From Pseudomonas sp. DTU12.3 (GTDB lineage: Bacteria > Pseudomonadota > Gammaproteobacteria > Pseudomonadales > Pseudomonadaceae): a stretch of DNA of 64,000 nt. This document shows positions 14,569 to 23,347 of the stretch, one piece after another. The DNA lies in contig NZ_CP027218.1 of the NCBI RefSeq assembly GCF_004124275.1, positions 1,615,501-1,679,500 of the forward strand, read 5' to 3'. Position numbers and translations under genes: made by a program. How positions within the stretch are numbered: the stretch's first letter is position 1; each line of letters starts with the position of its first letter. The notes beneath the pieces are model-generated. The model saw only the letters and a list, made by a program, of their open reading frames with translations. It did no database searches and was not told the origin of the DNA.

Positions 14569-15600
14569 ATGGCACTGGGTTTTACCCCGGTCGTGCAGAT
14601 TTATGGCGAAAACGCGGATCTGCTCAACCAGCGTCTGATCAGTTGGGAACACATTGATGCCGCCGGTATCGAGTCCGATCAACTGACCCTGACCATTGAT
14701 CTGGAAGGCCTCGAAGGGCTGCCGAAACTCGGCGGAAAAATCGGCCTGCTGGTGGGTTACCTGGAAATGGAAGAAATGGTCGACAAGGGCCAGTTCAAAG
14801 TCACTCGCCTGACGCCGACACTGTTTCCGTTTCGCCTGACTCTGGTGGCCACTGCAGCGCCGTTCACCAAGGATGATGAAACCGGCTTCAAACAGCGCCG
14901 CACCGCCAGTCATGGACCGACGACGCTCGGTCAATTGTTCAGCAAACTGGTGACGCAGCACGGTTTTTCATCGCGTGTCGCAGCGGACGTAGCGATGATC
15001 AAGATCGCCCACGTCGACCAGTCCAATGAAACCGACATGGGCTTTCTGACGCGGCTGGCGAAGAAGTACAACCTGGTCGCCAAACCTTATGGCGATGCGT
15101 ATGTGCTGGCGCGACCCGGGCAGATCAAATCAATCTCGGGGCAGAAACTGCAGGATGTGACGTTGTCGGTCACCCACAACAATCGTCCCGGTGATCAGGC
15201 CTTCATCAGCGCCACGCTGGAAGAGGCCGCCCGCGAGCAGACGCAAGGCTGCAAGACCTGTTTCTGGGACGCCGCAGCGGCCGTAGTGCGCTGGATTGAA
15301 ACCGGTGTGGCACCGCACAAGGTCATCCGCCAGCAACAGCCCAACGAAGCCGATGCCATCGCGGTGGGCGAGGGTGAGGTGCGCAAAATGCTGCGGAAAA
15401 AGTTCAAGGTGAAAATCACCTGCCCGGGCAATCCGCTGCTGACGGCTGAGGGGTTGTTGTTGCTCGACGACACCTGGCCAGACTTCATGCGCGGGCGCTG
15501 GTCGATCGAAAAAGTCACTGCCAGTGGCAACCGTGAAAACAGCTATCGCTGCGTGATCGATGCTGCCTGCCTCGACCCCAAGGCCGCCGCCAAGGACTGA
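14569..15600 (+). CDS. Tail hub protein D (late control D family), tailocin 1
   Basis: A 343-residue Phage_GPD family protein. It has the N-terminal GFTPVVQIYGENADLLNQR, the family's GDAYVLARPG and a beta-rich core. It forms the baseplate hub that joins spike and tube. AAGGAGG precedes the ATG. It is the last structural gene of tailocin 1; a REP-like element and then the Mu-like set follow. Confidence 0.92.
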   Translation: MALGFTPVVQIYGENADLLNQRLISWEHIDAAGIESDQLTLTIDLEGLEGLPKLGGKIGLLVGYLEMEEMVDKGQFKVTRLTPTLFPFRLTLVATAAPFTKDDETGFKQRRTASHGPTTLGQLFSKLVTQHGFSSRVAADVAMIKIAHVDQSNETDMGFLTRLAKKYNLVAKPYGDAYVLARPGQIKSISGQKLQDVTLSVTHNNRPGDQAFISATLEEAAREQTQGCKTCFWDAAAAVVRWIETGVAPHKVIRQQQPNEADAIAVGEGEVRKMLRKKFKVKITCPGNPLLTAEGLLLLDDTWPDFMRGRWSIEKVTASGNRENSYRCVIDAACLDPKAAAKD

Positions 15601-15628
15601 TTCCCCGCTTTCTCACTGCGATGAAGAT

Positions 15629-15723
15629 CCCTGTGGGAGCGGGCTTGCCCGCGAAGAGGCTAGCCCATTCAAAAGAGATGCCGGTTGATCCACCGACATC
15701 GCTGGCAAGCCAGTCCCCACAGG
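15629..15723. repeat. Degenerate REPIN between tailocin 1 and tailocin 2
   Basis: The left arm CTGTGGGAGCGGGCTTGCCC is intact; the right arm (GCTGGCAAGCCAGTCCCCACAG) has diverged. It marks the junction between the P2-like and Mu-like gene sets. Confidence 0.8.
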
Positions 15724-15772
15724 TTTTGCAGTGTTCTGCAAACCGCTTTTCATTCAATTCTGGAACATCCCC

Positions 15773-16357
15773 ATGAAGATCACCCCGATCCTCACGCAGC
15801 TGCGTGGGCAATGCCCTGGGCTTGCCAATCACATTTCGGTGGGCGTCGATCTGGCGTTGCTGCAAGGCAATCCCGATCTGCCAACACCATCGGCGCATGT
15901 GCTGCCGCTGGCGGATCTGGCCAGCACCAGTGCTGCACAAAACCTCACCGCTCAACCGATCCGTGAACGCTTCGAAGTCGTCCTCATGCTTGACGCCAGC
16001 GACGCTACAAAAGCGCTGGATCTGTTGCATGACCTGCGTGCCGAGTTGTGGCGCGCATTGGTGGGGTTCAAGCCGGACAAAGACTACAGCGCCATCGCTT
16101 ATGACGGCGGTGAGCTGGTCTCGATTAACAGCAGCCGGGCTTTCTATCGGCTGCGCTTTTTTGCCGAGTTCCAGCTCGGCCGCAATCTGCCAAGTCAGCC
16201 TGCGGAGAGTTGGCACGAACGCGAACTGGACGGTTTGTCGTCCTTTACCGGGGCCACCGTGCGGGTCGATGCGATCGACCCGGCCGACCCCAACCTGAAA
16301 CGCCCGGGCCCCGATGGGCGCGTGGAAATGACTTTCTCTGGAGACGTAACCCCATGA
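15773..16357 (+). CDS. Mu gp37-like tail protein, tailocin 2
   Basis: A 194-residue protein of the Mu gp37 type, which in Mu precedes DUF2635 and sheath; a tail-terminator role has been proposed for the family. It starts MKITPILTQLRGQCPGLANH and includes RFEVVLMLDASDATKALDLL. The first gene of the Mu-like set, it overlaps DUF2635 by four bases. No promoter could be recognised in the 170 bases upstream, so it is probably transcribed through from tailocin 1. Confidence 0.8.
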   Translation: MKITPILTQLRGQCPGLANHISVGVDLALLQGNPDLPTPSAHVLPLADLASTSAAQNLTAQPIRERFEVVLMLDASDATKALDLLHDLRAELWRALVGFKPDKDYSAIAYDGGELVSINSSRAFYRLRFFAEFQLGRNLPSQPAESWHERELDGLSSFTGATVRVDAIDPADPNLKRPGPDGRVEMTFSGDVTP

Positions 16358-16536
16358 GCAATCGCATCACCGTATTGCCGGCCGCCGGCCGCGCCGTACC
16401 TGACCCGGAGGCCGGCGATCTGCTGCCCCTCGAAGGCCGTGAAGTGCTGGACAGCGCCTGGTGGCGCCGACGTCTGGCCGACGGCGATATCACAATCAAA
16501 ACCGCAAAAGCGGCTAAACCACAGGGAGCCAAATAA
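16354..16536 (+). CDS. DUF2635 protein (Mu gp38 position), tailocin 2
   Basis: A 60-residue protein starting MSNRITVLPAAGRAVPDPEA and containing GREVLDSAWWRRRLADGDI, the DUF2635 pattern. It always precedes the Mu-type sheath. Overlaps: ATGA with gp37 and TAATG with sheath. Function unknown. Confidence 0.85.
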   Translation: MSNRITVLPAAGRAVPDPEAGDLLPLEGREVLDSAWWRRRLADGDITIKTAKAAKPQGAK

Positions 16537-18032
16537 TGGCGATCGGATTCAGCAACATCCCCGCGGACATTCGTGTACCGCTGTTCTATGCCGAAATGGA
16601 CAACTCGGCCGCCAATAGCGCGAGTTCGACCATGCGCCGTTTGATCGTGGCTCAGGTCAACGACAACATCGCACCGACTGAAGTCGGCAAACTGGTGTTG
16701 GTGTCCAGCGTTGCGCTGGCGAAAAGCATCGGCGGCCAAGGCTCGATGCTCGCCTCGATGTACGAGACCTTCCGCAAGGCCGACCCGATCGGCGAGATCT
16801 GGTGCCTGCCGCTGCACAACGCTGAAGGCGCCGTCGCCAAAGGCGTACTGACCCTGACTGGCGCTGCAACTCAGGCCGGCCTGCTCAATCTGTATGTCGG
16901 TGGCGTGCGTGTGCAAGCCACCGTGGTCAACGGTGCTACCGCAGCCCAGGCAGCCACTGCACTGGCGCAGAAAATCAACGCCACCGCCGACCTGCCGGTC
17001 AACGCTGCCGCTGCCGAAGGTGTGGTCACCCTGAACGCCAAATGGACTGGCGACAGCGGCAACGACATCAGCCTGCAATTCAATCGCCTGGGCAAGAGCA
17101 ACGGCGAAGAAACCCCGGCCGGCCTGACTGCTGCAATCACCGCCATGACCGGCGGTGCCGGTGTGCCGGATCAGGTTGAAGCGATCGCCGCACTGGGTGA
17201 TGAACCGTTCGAATTCATCGCACTGCCATGGTCCGATCTGTCGACCCTCAACACCTGGCAAGCCGTCATGGATGACAGCACCGGTCGTTGGTCGTGGGCC
17301 AAGCAACTGTTCGGTCACGTCTACAGCGCCAAGCGCGGCACCGTCGGCACTCTGGTTGCTGCCGGCCAGGCACGCAACGACCAGCACATGACCATTCAGG
17401 CGCTGGAACCGGGCGTACCGCAACCGTTCTGGGTACAGGCTGCCGCACTGGCTGCACGCACTGCCGTGTTCATCTCCGCCGACGCCAGCCGTCCGACTCA
17501 AAGCGGCAGCCTGCCGGGCGTTGATCCGGCGCCGGCGAGCGAGCGCTTCACTTTGACTGAGCGTCAGTCGCTGCTCAACTACGGCATCGCCACCGCCTAC
17601 TACGAAGGCGGTTACGTGCGCATCCAGCGCTCGATTACCACCTACCAGAAAAACGCTTACGGGCAGGCCGACAACTCCTACCTGGACAGCGAAACCATGC
17701 ACCAGTCGGCGTTCATCGTGCGCCGTCTGCAAAGCGTGATCACCAGCAAATACGGCCGGCACAAACTGGCGTCCGACGGCACCCGCTTCGGCGCCGGCCA
17801 GCCGATCGTCACCCCGGCGACCATCCGTGGTGAGCTGATCGCCCAGTACGCCAAGCTCGAACTGGAAGGCCACGTGGAGAACGCCGAGCTGTTCGCCGAG
17901 CACCTGATCGTCGAGCGCGACGTGCAGGATCCGAGCCGCGTGAACGTGCTGTTCCCGCCGGATTACATCAACGGTCTGCGCGTGTTCGCACTGCTCAACC
18001 AATTCCGTCTGCAGTATGACGACGCGGCTTGA
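16536..18032 (+). CDS. Contractile tail sheath (Mu gpL-like), tailocin 2
   Basis: A 498-residue sheath protein of near Mu gpL length. It has the N-terminal AIGFSNIPADIRVPLFYAEM signature and the conserved C-terminal block WSDLSTLNTW ... NAYGQADNSYLDSETMHQSA and RVNVLFPPDYINGLRVFALL. It is unrelated at sequence level to the 388-residue sheath of tailocin 1, so the two particles are distinct machines. GGGAG precedes the start. Confidence 0.95.
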   Translation: MAIGFSNIPADIRVPLFYAEMDNSAANSASSTMRRLIVAQVNDNIAPTEVGKLVLVSSVALAKSIGGQGSMLASMYETFRKADPIGEIWCLPLHNAEGAVAKGVLTLTGAATQAGLLNLYVGGVRVQATVVNGATAAQAATALAQKINATADLPVNAAAAEGVVTLNAKWTGDSGNDISLQFNRLGKSNGEETPAGLTAAITAMTGGAGVPDQVEAIAALGDEPFEFIALPWSDLSTLNTWQAVMDDSTGRWSWAKQLFGHVYSAKRGTVGTLVAAGQARNDQHMTIQALEPGVPQPFWVQAAALAARTAVFISADASRPTQSGSLPGVDPAPASERFTLTERQSLLNYGIATAYYEGGYVRIQRSITTYQKNAYGQADNSYLDSETMHQSAFIVRRLQSVITSKYGRHKLASDGTRFGAGQPIVTPATIRGELIAQYAKLELEGHVENAELFAEHLIVERDVQDPSRVNVLFPPDYINGLRVFALLNQFRLQYDDAA

Positions 18033-18057
18033 TCAGCGCGTTTGACCACCAGCATTC

Positions 18058-18082
18058 AGCCCACCTCGCGTGGGCTTTTTTA
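18058..18082 (+). terminator. Terminator-like hairpin between sheath and tube of tailocin 2
   Basis: AGCCCAC / GTGGGCT stem with a short loop and TTTTTTATT tail, inside an otherwise tightly packed run of genes. It may lower read-through into tube and later genes or stabilise the 3' end of a sheath transcript. Confidence 0.65.
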
Positions 18083-18099
18083 TTCAAGGGAGTAACACC

Positions 18100-18447
18100 A
18101 TGGGTCAACTGATTGCAGGCACCTGCTACGTCAAGGTCGACGGCGCACAACTGACTATCAATGGCGGCTGCGAAGCCCCGCTGATGGCCGTCAAACGCGA
18201 AACCGTCGTGCCGGGTTTCTACAAGGAAACCGATATCGCGCCGTCGTTCAAAGTGACTGCGCTGCACACCGCCGACTTCCCGCTGAAGAAGCTGATCGAA
18301 GGCACCGACATCACCGTCACCTGCGAATTCAGCAACGGCAAAGTCTACGTGCTGGCCGGCGCCTATCTGGTTGAAGAGCCAGTCTCCAAGGGCGATGACG
18401 CCACCATCGAACTGAAATTCGAAGGCATCAAGGGGACCTGGCAATGA
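18100..18447 (+). CDS. Tail tube protein (Mu gpM-like), tailocin 2
   Basis: A 115-residue phage tail tube family protein. The family's IAGTCYVKVDGAQLTINGGC start and KVTALHTADFPLKKL region are present. It is shorter than tailocin 1's tube (168 residues) and of the Mu type. AAGGGAG precedes the ATG at 18100. It overlaps the following chaperone gene by four bases. Confidence 0.93.
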   Translation: MGQLIAGTCYVKVDGAQLTINGGCEAPLMAVKRETVVPGFYKETDIAPSFKVTALHTADFPLKKLIEGTDITVTCEFSNGKVYVLAGAYLVEEPVSKGDDATIELKFEGIKGTWQ

Positions 18448-18740
18448 GCGGCGCCGTGAAGCTTCAGGTTGCGATCGAAGCTCACGGCGAGCCCCTGACC
18501 GAACTCGTCCTGCGCCGTCCGACGGTGCAGGAAGTGCGAGCGATCAAGGCGCTGCCGTACAAGATCGACAAGAGCGAAGAAGTCAGCCTCGACATGGACG
18601 TGGCGGCCAAATACATCGCCGTGTGCGCCGGCATTCCGCCGTCGTCGGTCAACCAGTTGGATCTGGCTGACCTCAACGCGCTGAGCTGGGCTGTTGCGAG
18701 TTTTTTCATGAGTGCGGCGTCGGAGCCATCACCGACCTGA
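18444..18740 (+). CDS. Tail assembly chaperone gp41-like (unshifted product), tailocin 2
   Basis: A 98-residue Mu gp41-type chaperone: LTELVLRRPTVQEVRAIKAL and AAKYIAVCAGIPPSSVNQLD. The zero frame runs only 11 codons past a TTTTTTC heptamer. Such proteins bind the tape measure during tube assembly. It starts within the end of the tube gene. Confidence 0.88.
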   Translation: MSGAVKLQVAIEAHGEPLTELVLRRPTVQEVRAIKALPYKIDKSEEVSLDMDVAAKYIAVCAGIPPSSVNQLDLADLNALSWAVASFFMSAASEPSPT

Positions 18741-18871
18741 TCGCAGTCGCCTATGACCTGGCCTGGTTCTGGAAGGTTGACCCCGAACAGATGATGGCCA
18801 GGCCACTGGATGTGCTCCGCGAATCGCTGGAGCACGCGCAACGGATCAATGCGATGCAGCAGGTGCAGTGA
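18444..18871 (+). CDS. Tail assembly chaperone gp41-gp42' (-1 frameshift fusion), tailocin 2
   Basis: A -1 slip on T TTT TTC (18701-18707) would extend 88 residues of gp41 with 54 residues from the -1 frame: DLIAVAYDLAWFWKVDPEQM followed by a helical tail ending AMQQVQ at 18868. That frame has no start codon suited to separate expression and lies entirely in the space before the tape measure, whose ATG overlaps its stop. The Trp-rich extension is typical of the second half of Mu-type chaperones. The fusion product is about 142 residues. It is easily missed because the extension is too short to be called as a gene. Confidence 0.82.
18701..18707 (+). other. Slippery heptamer TTTTTTC for -1 frameshift
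   Basis: Zero-frame codons TTT TTC preceded by T. The -1 frame stays open for 54 codons, and the zero frame stops at 18740. Confidence 0.8.
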
Positions 18872-20451
18872 TGGCAGACGAAGAAACCAAAGTGAAAACC
18901 CCGGTGCTGATCACGGGCATCGATGAACTGTCGCCCAAGCTCGGCGCGTTGCGAGCGAAGGTCGACAGCTTCAAGAAAAACCTCGAACAGACCGGCCTCG
19001 GCAAACTGGACATCAGCGGTCTGTTCAAGGGCGGCAGCGTGATCACGCCGTTTGTCGACGGGATCAAGTCGGCGGCCGCGTTTCAGGGCAAGTTGACCGA
19101 AGTCAGCGACACGGCAAAAACCGTCGACTTGCCCGCCGCGCCGAACGTCGCCGCACAGACCATGAACGTGTTCAGTGCGTCGATGGATAAGGTCTCGACG
19201 GCGGTGAATGCCGCGTTGGTGCCGGCGGTTGGCGCGGTGGTGATCGGTCTTGAACCAATGCTCAACGGTTTCGGCAGCTTGCTGGCCGACAACCCCGAGC
19301 TGGTACAAGGCCTCGCGGCGGGAGCCATCGCCTTCTCGGCAATGCAAACCGCGGTGACGGGCGCGACTCAAGTGTTCGACGTCATGAGCCTGGTAATGAA
19401 GGCCAACCCGATCATGCTGATCGCCACCGGCATTGCCCTGGCCGCCGGTTTGATCGTCGCCTACTGGAAACCGATCTCGACATTTTTCAGCGAGCTCTGG
19501 CAGAAGATTGCCCCGGTAGTGATCCCGATGGCCGAGTTCTTCAAGACAATGTTCAGCTACACCCCGCTGGGAATGCTGATCAACAACTGGGGACCGGTCA
19601 CTGAGTTTTTCGCGGCGTTGTGGGACGGCCTCAAAGCGGTGGCCGCGCCGGTGATCGAGTTTTACAAAACCTTGTTCAATTATTCGCCGCAAGGACTGAT
19701 CTTGAACAACTGGGGGCCGTTGGTGAGCTTGTTCTCATCGATCTGGGACTTGCTTCGAGCAGTTTCGGTGCCGGTTAAGGCTTTCCTTCAGGGGTTCTTC
19801 GACTGGTCACCCCTTGAGGTGATTCAGGCGATCTGGGGCGGGGTGGTCACTGTCTTCAGCGCGATCTGGGATTACATCAAGCTGCCTTTCCTGGCGATGT
19901 ACGCGGTGATTCGCGAACAGTTGGGATGGTCGCCACTGGAAAAAATCATCGAAAACTGGGCGCCCGTTACGGCCTGGATTGACCAGTGGTCGAACAAGTT
20001 TCAAGAGGCCATCGCGCCGATCAAGGCGTTTTTCAATGGCGGCTTTGGCGAGCTGGTTGCCGAGGCCAAGGCTCGGGTCGATGTATTCACGCAGGCGCAA
20101 CTGAAAACCAATGCCGAGGGCAAAGGCGAGTTGGCGCCGGTGTTTTTCAAGGGCAACAGCGAATCCTCCTCGAGCCAGTTGTCGACACCGGGCAACCTGC
20201 CCACGCCGGGAAATCTTGCGCAGAAACCGGCTCTGCAGGGCAGCTCGCTGTCGCAGACCTCCAACACCCTGATCCAGCAAAGCGCAATCAACAGTCGCAC
20301 GCAACTCGAAGGCGGCCTGACCGTACGCTTCGAAAATGCCCCGCCGGGGATGCGTACCGATCAACCGCAAACCAATCAACCGGGCCTGGCGCTGTCTTCG
20401 CGCATTGGCTATCGCTCGTTGTCCGTGGGAGGTTCCAATGAACTGGCGTGA
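18871..20451 (+). CDS. Tail tape measure protein with 41-residue repeats, tailocin 2
   Basis: A 526-residue tape measure of the Mu gp42 position. Two hydrophobic helices lie at about residues 100-125 and 165-195. Then come four consecutive 41-residue repeats (bases 19531-20022), each with an aromatic-hydrophobic lead, an [FLW]xxxPxx core, a W at repeat position 20 and a W at 30-31. A Ser/Pro/Gln-rich C-terminal tail follows. At the usual 1.5 angstroms per residue the tail would be about 80 nm, shorter than that of tailocin 1. The start ATG overlaps the stop of the frameshifted chaperone; a GTG three bases earlier is the alternative. Confidence 0.88.
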   Translation: MADEETKVKTPVLITGIDELSPKLGALRAKVDSFKKNLEQTGLGKLDISGLFKGGSVITPFVDGIKSAAAFQGKLTEVSDTAKTVDLPAAPNVAAQTMNVFSASMDKVSTAVNAALVPAVGAVVIGLEPMLNGFGSLLADNPELVQGLAAGAIAFSAMQTAVTGATQVFDVMSLVMKANPIMLIATGIALAAGLIVAYWKPISTFFSELWQKIAPVVIPMAEFFKTMFSYTPLGMLINNWGPVTEFFAALWDGLKAVAAPVIEFYKTLFNYSPQGLILNNWGPLVSLFSSIWDLLRAVSVPVKAFLQGFFDWSPLEVIQAIWGGVVTVFSAIWDYIKLPFLAMYAVIREQLGWSPLEKIIENWAPVTAWIDQWSNKFQEAIAPIKAFFNGGFGELVAEAKARVDVFTQAQLKTNAEGKGELAPVFFKGNSESSSSQLSTPGNLPTPGNLAQKPALQGSSLSQTSNTLIQQSAINSRTQLEGGLTVRFENAPPGMRTDQPQTNQPGLALSSRIGYRSLSVGGSNELA

Positions 20452-21673
20452 CCGTTTGTTGCCGGCATCCTTTCGCGGTGTCGGTTTCTGGATCGATTCG
20501 ACGAAAACCCCGGTCGGTCGCAAGGGGCAGCTGCACGAGTACCCGCAGCGTGATCTGCCGTACTTCGAGGACCTTGGCCAGCAGGCGAGGATTCACGACG
20601 TCACGGCGTTCATCATCGGCGCCGATTGCCTGGAGCAGCGCGACAAGTTGCTCAAGGCATTGGAGGCGGGCAGTGGCGAGCTGGTGCATCCGTGGCTTGG
20701 ACGCCTGCAAGTCAAGGTCGGCGAATGCGACATGACCCACACCCGCCAGGACGGCGGGTTGGTGACCTTTACCCTGAAGTTCTATCCCGATAAGCCGTTG
20801 CAGTTTCCGACTGCGTCCGTCAGTACCCAACAGGCGATACTGCTCAAAGCCGGGACTTTCCAGGCTTCTGCCCTCGCGCGGTTCGAGCAGGCGATGACGA
20901 TGATCAAAGCGGCGCGGATCGGCATTGCCAATTTGCGTAACAGCCTCGCCGGGGTATACGAGATCATCAAAGAGCAGCTCCAGCCGCTGATCACGTACTA
21001 CAAAGACATCACCGACCTGGTCAAAGCGGTCAAGGAGTTGCCCAAGGAACTGGCGGCGGAGTTCAACGGCTTGCTCGGCGATATCAAGGAGCTGAAGACG
21101 TTTGCGAAGGAAGGCTACCGTGGCGTGATTGCCGACGTGTCGCAACAACTCGAAGCGATCCGCAAGGCCGATGCGCCGAAGCTCACCACCGGCACGGACA
21201 CCAATGCGGCGGCGCAAGCCATGGCCGATCTGGTGCAGGACACGCTGATCGTGAAAGCGGCGCAGTGGATCGCGTCGATGCCGGTCGCCAGCAAACCGAT
21301 GAAGTTGCCGTCGACGCCTTCTGTCAACAATCAGGCCAGCCAGCCAATCACTCATCAGGACGTGCCGTCCACCGACGATACGCTGGCGATGCTGAAGAAT
21401 CTGGTCAGCACGCTGGATCTGGCGAAGAACAAATCCAGCCCTGCGCATCACCAGGTAGCCAGCGATTTGCAGGATGCGTTGGTCACCCACCTCAAGGCCG
21501 TTGCGTCCTCGGGTATACGGGTTGTCACTAAAACCATTCAGGAAAGCGCACCGGCGCTGGTGATCGCCTACAAGTACCTGGGCGATGCCACGCGGGCCCT
21601 GGAAATCCAGCAGCGCAACCCGACGAATCATCCCGGGTTCTCACCCAACCAAGTGAAAGTCCCCGGGGAGTGA
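20438..21673 (+). CDS. DNA circularisation N-terminal domain protein (Mu gpN-like), tailocin 2
   Basis: A 411-residue protein with the DNA_circ_N domain at its start: WRDRLLPASFRGVGFWIDST and GLVTFTLKFYPDKP at about residue 110-125. Despite the family name, in Mu-like phages gpN is a baseplate/hub structural protein. The middle is helical. The start follows GGGAGG and overlaps the tape measure by 14 bases. Confidence 0.9.
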   Translation: MNWRDRLLPASFRGVGFWIDSTKTPVGRKGQLHEYPQRDLPYFEDLGQQARIHDVTAFIIGADCLEQRDKLLKALEAGSGELVHPWLGRLQVKVGECDMTHTRQDGGLVTFTLKFYPDKPLQFPTASVSTQQAILLKAGTFQASALARFEQAMTMIKAARIGIANLRNSLAGVYEIIKEQLQPLITYYKDITDLVKAVKELPKELAAEFNGLLGDIKELKTFAKEGYRGVIADVSQQLEAIRKADAPKLTTGTDTNAAAQAMADLVQDTLIVKAAQWIASMPVASKPMKLPSTPSVNNQASQPITHQDVPSTDDTLAMLKNLVSTLDLAKNKSSPAHHQVASDLQDALVTHLKAVASSGIRVVTKTIQESAPALVIAYKYLGDATRALEIQQRNPTNHPGFSPNQVKVPGE

Positions 21674-21676
21674 ACC

Positions 21677-22723
21677 ATGAGCGAGATGGATAACCGCGTC
21701 ACGCTGACGGTCAACAACCTGGAATATGGCGGCTGGAAAAGCGTGGAAATCACGGCTGATCTGGAGCGCCAGTTCCGTACCTTCAAACTCGACATTACCT
21801 GGCAATGGCCAGGGCAAACGGTGGATAAACCGATCAAGCCCGGCGACCCGTGCGAGGTGAAGATCGGCAACGATCTGGTGCTCACCGGCTACGTGTTCAA
21901 GGCGCCGATCCGCTATGACGGGCGGCAGATCAGCCTGACCATCGAAGGCAGTTCGAAGACCCAGGACCTGGTCGATTGCGCGGCCATCAATCGCCCGGGT
22001 CAATGGCAGGAGCAACCGCTGCTGAGCATTGTCGAGGCGCTGGCGATGGGCTATTCGCAGTCGGTGGTCAACGAAATACCCGAGACCGCACGACTGACCA
22101 AACACACCATCGTGCCAGGTGAGACGGTGTTTCAGTCGATCGACCGTTTGCTCTCGCTATTGCGGGTGTTTTCCACCGATGACGAGCAGGGCCGGCTGGT
22201 GCTGGCCAAGCCCGGCAGCGGCGGTCGGGCCAGTGATGTACTGGAACTGGGCAAGAATATTCTTTCGGCCAACGCGGCGATGGATTACAGCCAGGTGTTC
22301 TCCGAATACCGGGTGATCGGCCAGCAAAAAGGCTCGGACAAGAAGAGCGGGGCGGCGGTCAGCGAAGTCGAATCGATTGCTGCCGACCTGACCTTCAAAC
22401 GTCGCCGCACCACGGTGATCAACGAAGGCACGCAACTGACCTTTGAGTTGGCGCAGCAGCGTGCCCAATGGGAAAGCGCCACCCGCATGGGCCGCGCGCA
22501 GACCACCACCTATCAGGTGCAGGGCTGGCGTCAGGCCAACGGCGATCTGTGGCGGCACAACACGCTGGTACGGGTGAAAGATCCGGTGCTTGGGTTTGAT
22601 GGTGACATGCTGATTTCCAAGGTCACGTATTCGCTGTCGGCGCAGGGTTCGGTGACCACGCTGCAAGTGGCGCCGCCGCATACCTTCGACGCCAATCCCA
22701 GCCCCCCGAAAAAAACCACATAG
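21677..22723 (+). CDS. Baseplate hub protein (Mu gpP/gp44-like), tailocin 2
   Basis: A 348-residue Mu gp44-type hub protein, the functional counterpart of gpD in tailocin 1. Typical segments are VTLTVNNLEYGGWKSVEITA, GDPCEVKIGNDLVLTGYV, TLVRVKDPVLGFDGDMLISK and a lysine/proline-rich tail. It forms the trimeric hub above the spike. GGGGAGTGAACC lies before the ATG. Confidence 0.9.
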   Translation: MSEMDNRVTLTVNNLEYGGWKSVEITADLERQFRTFKLDITWQWPGQTVDKPIKPGDPCEVKIGNDLVLTGYVFKAPIRYDGRQISLTIEGSSKTQDLVDCAAINRPGQWQEQPLLSIVEALAMGYSQSVVNEIPETARLTKHTIVPGETVFQSIDRLLSLLRVFSTDDEQGRLVLAKPGSGGRASDVLELGKNILSANAAMDYSQVFSEYRVIGQQKGSDKKSGAAVSEVESIAADLTFKRRRTTVINEGTQLTFELAQQRAQWESATRMGRAQTTTYQVQGWRQANGDLWRHNTLVRVKDPVLGFDGDMLISKVTYSLSAQGSVTTLQVAPPHTFDANPSPPKKTT

Positions 22724-22729
22724 GCCCTG

Positions 22730-22806
22730 AAAAGATCGCAGCCTTCGGCAGCTCCTACAGGTGTACGCCGATCCTGTGTAGGAGCTGCCGCAGGCTGCGA
22801 TCTTTT
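22730..22806. repeat. REPIN (AAAAGATCGCAGCC type) between hub and spike genes
   Basis: AAAAGATCGCAGCCTTCGGC at the left pairs with GCCGCAGGCTGCGATCTTTT at the right, with CTCCTACAGG / TGTAGGAG inside. The same element occurs at 43311, 56322 and 62360. Confidence 0.92.
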
Positions 22807-22837
22807 GACGTCGGCCCGTTTCTTACAGGAACCAAGC

Positions 22838-23347
22838 ATGAGCCTACTGACACGCCTGCTGGCGCGCGGCACTGTCGTGCTCGCCAATTCGGCATCCAAG
22901 CTGCAATCGCTGCAAATGCGCCTCACCGCCGGCGAAGTGAACGACGACATGGAACACTTCGAACCCTACGGTTTCACCAGCCATCCGCTGGCCGGTGCCG
23001 AAGGTGTCGTCACGTTCATCGGTGGCGATCGCTCCCACGCCATCGCCCTGGTCATCGCTGACCGCCGCTATCGCCTGCAATCGCTGGCTGCCGGCGAAGT
23101 GGCGATCTACACCGACGAGGGCGACCGGATTCACTTCAAGCGTGGCCGGATCATCGACATCGAAACCGCCACGCTGAACATCCGCGCCAGCAGCGCGGTG
23201 AACTTCGATACGCCGGTAATCAACCAGACCGGCAAAATCGTCTCCACCGGCGACCAGCTCGCCGGTGGCATCAGCCAGATCAAACACGTGCACGTCGGCG
23301 TACAGGCCGGCAGCGGCCAGACCGGCGCGCCGGCGGGAGGCAAATGA
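22838..23347 (+). CDS. Baseplate spike protein (Mu gp45-like), tailocin 2
   Basis: A 169-residue Mu Gp45 family protein: MEHFEPYGFTSHPLAGAEGV, a middle OB-fold, then a narrow beta-helical C-terminus ending IKHVHVGVQAGSGQTGAP. The His-x-His near the end is the usual iron-binding site at the spike tip of this family. ACAGGA precedes the start at 22838. Confidence 0.92.
   Translation: MSLLTRLLARGTVVLANSASKLQSLQMRLTAGEVNDDMEHFEPYGFTSHPLAGAEGVVTFIGGDRSHAIALVIADRRYRLQSLAAGEVAIYTDEGDRIHFKRGRIIDIETATLNIRASSAVNFDTPVINQTGKIVSTGDQLAGGISQIKHVHVGVQAGSGQTGAPAGGK

Noticed and set aside
16245..18002. Long open frame on the minus strand (585 codons) opposite the tailocin 2 sheath
   Set aside because: It is antisense to a clear Mu-type sheath gene; its His/Gln/Arg/Val-rich product is what GC-rich antisense codon use gives, and there is no ribosome site.
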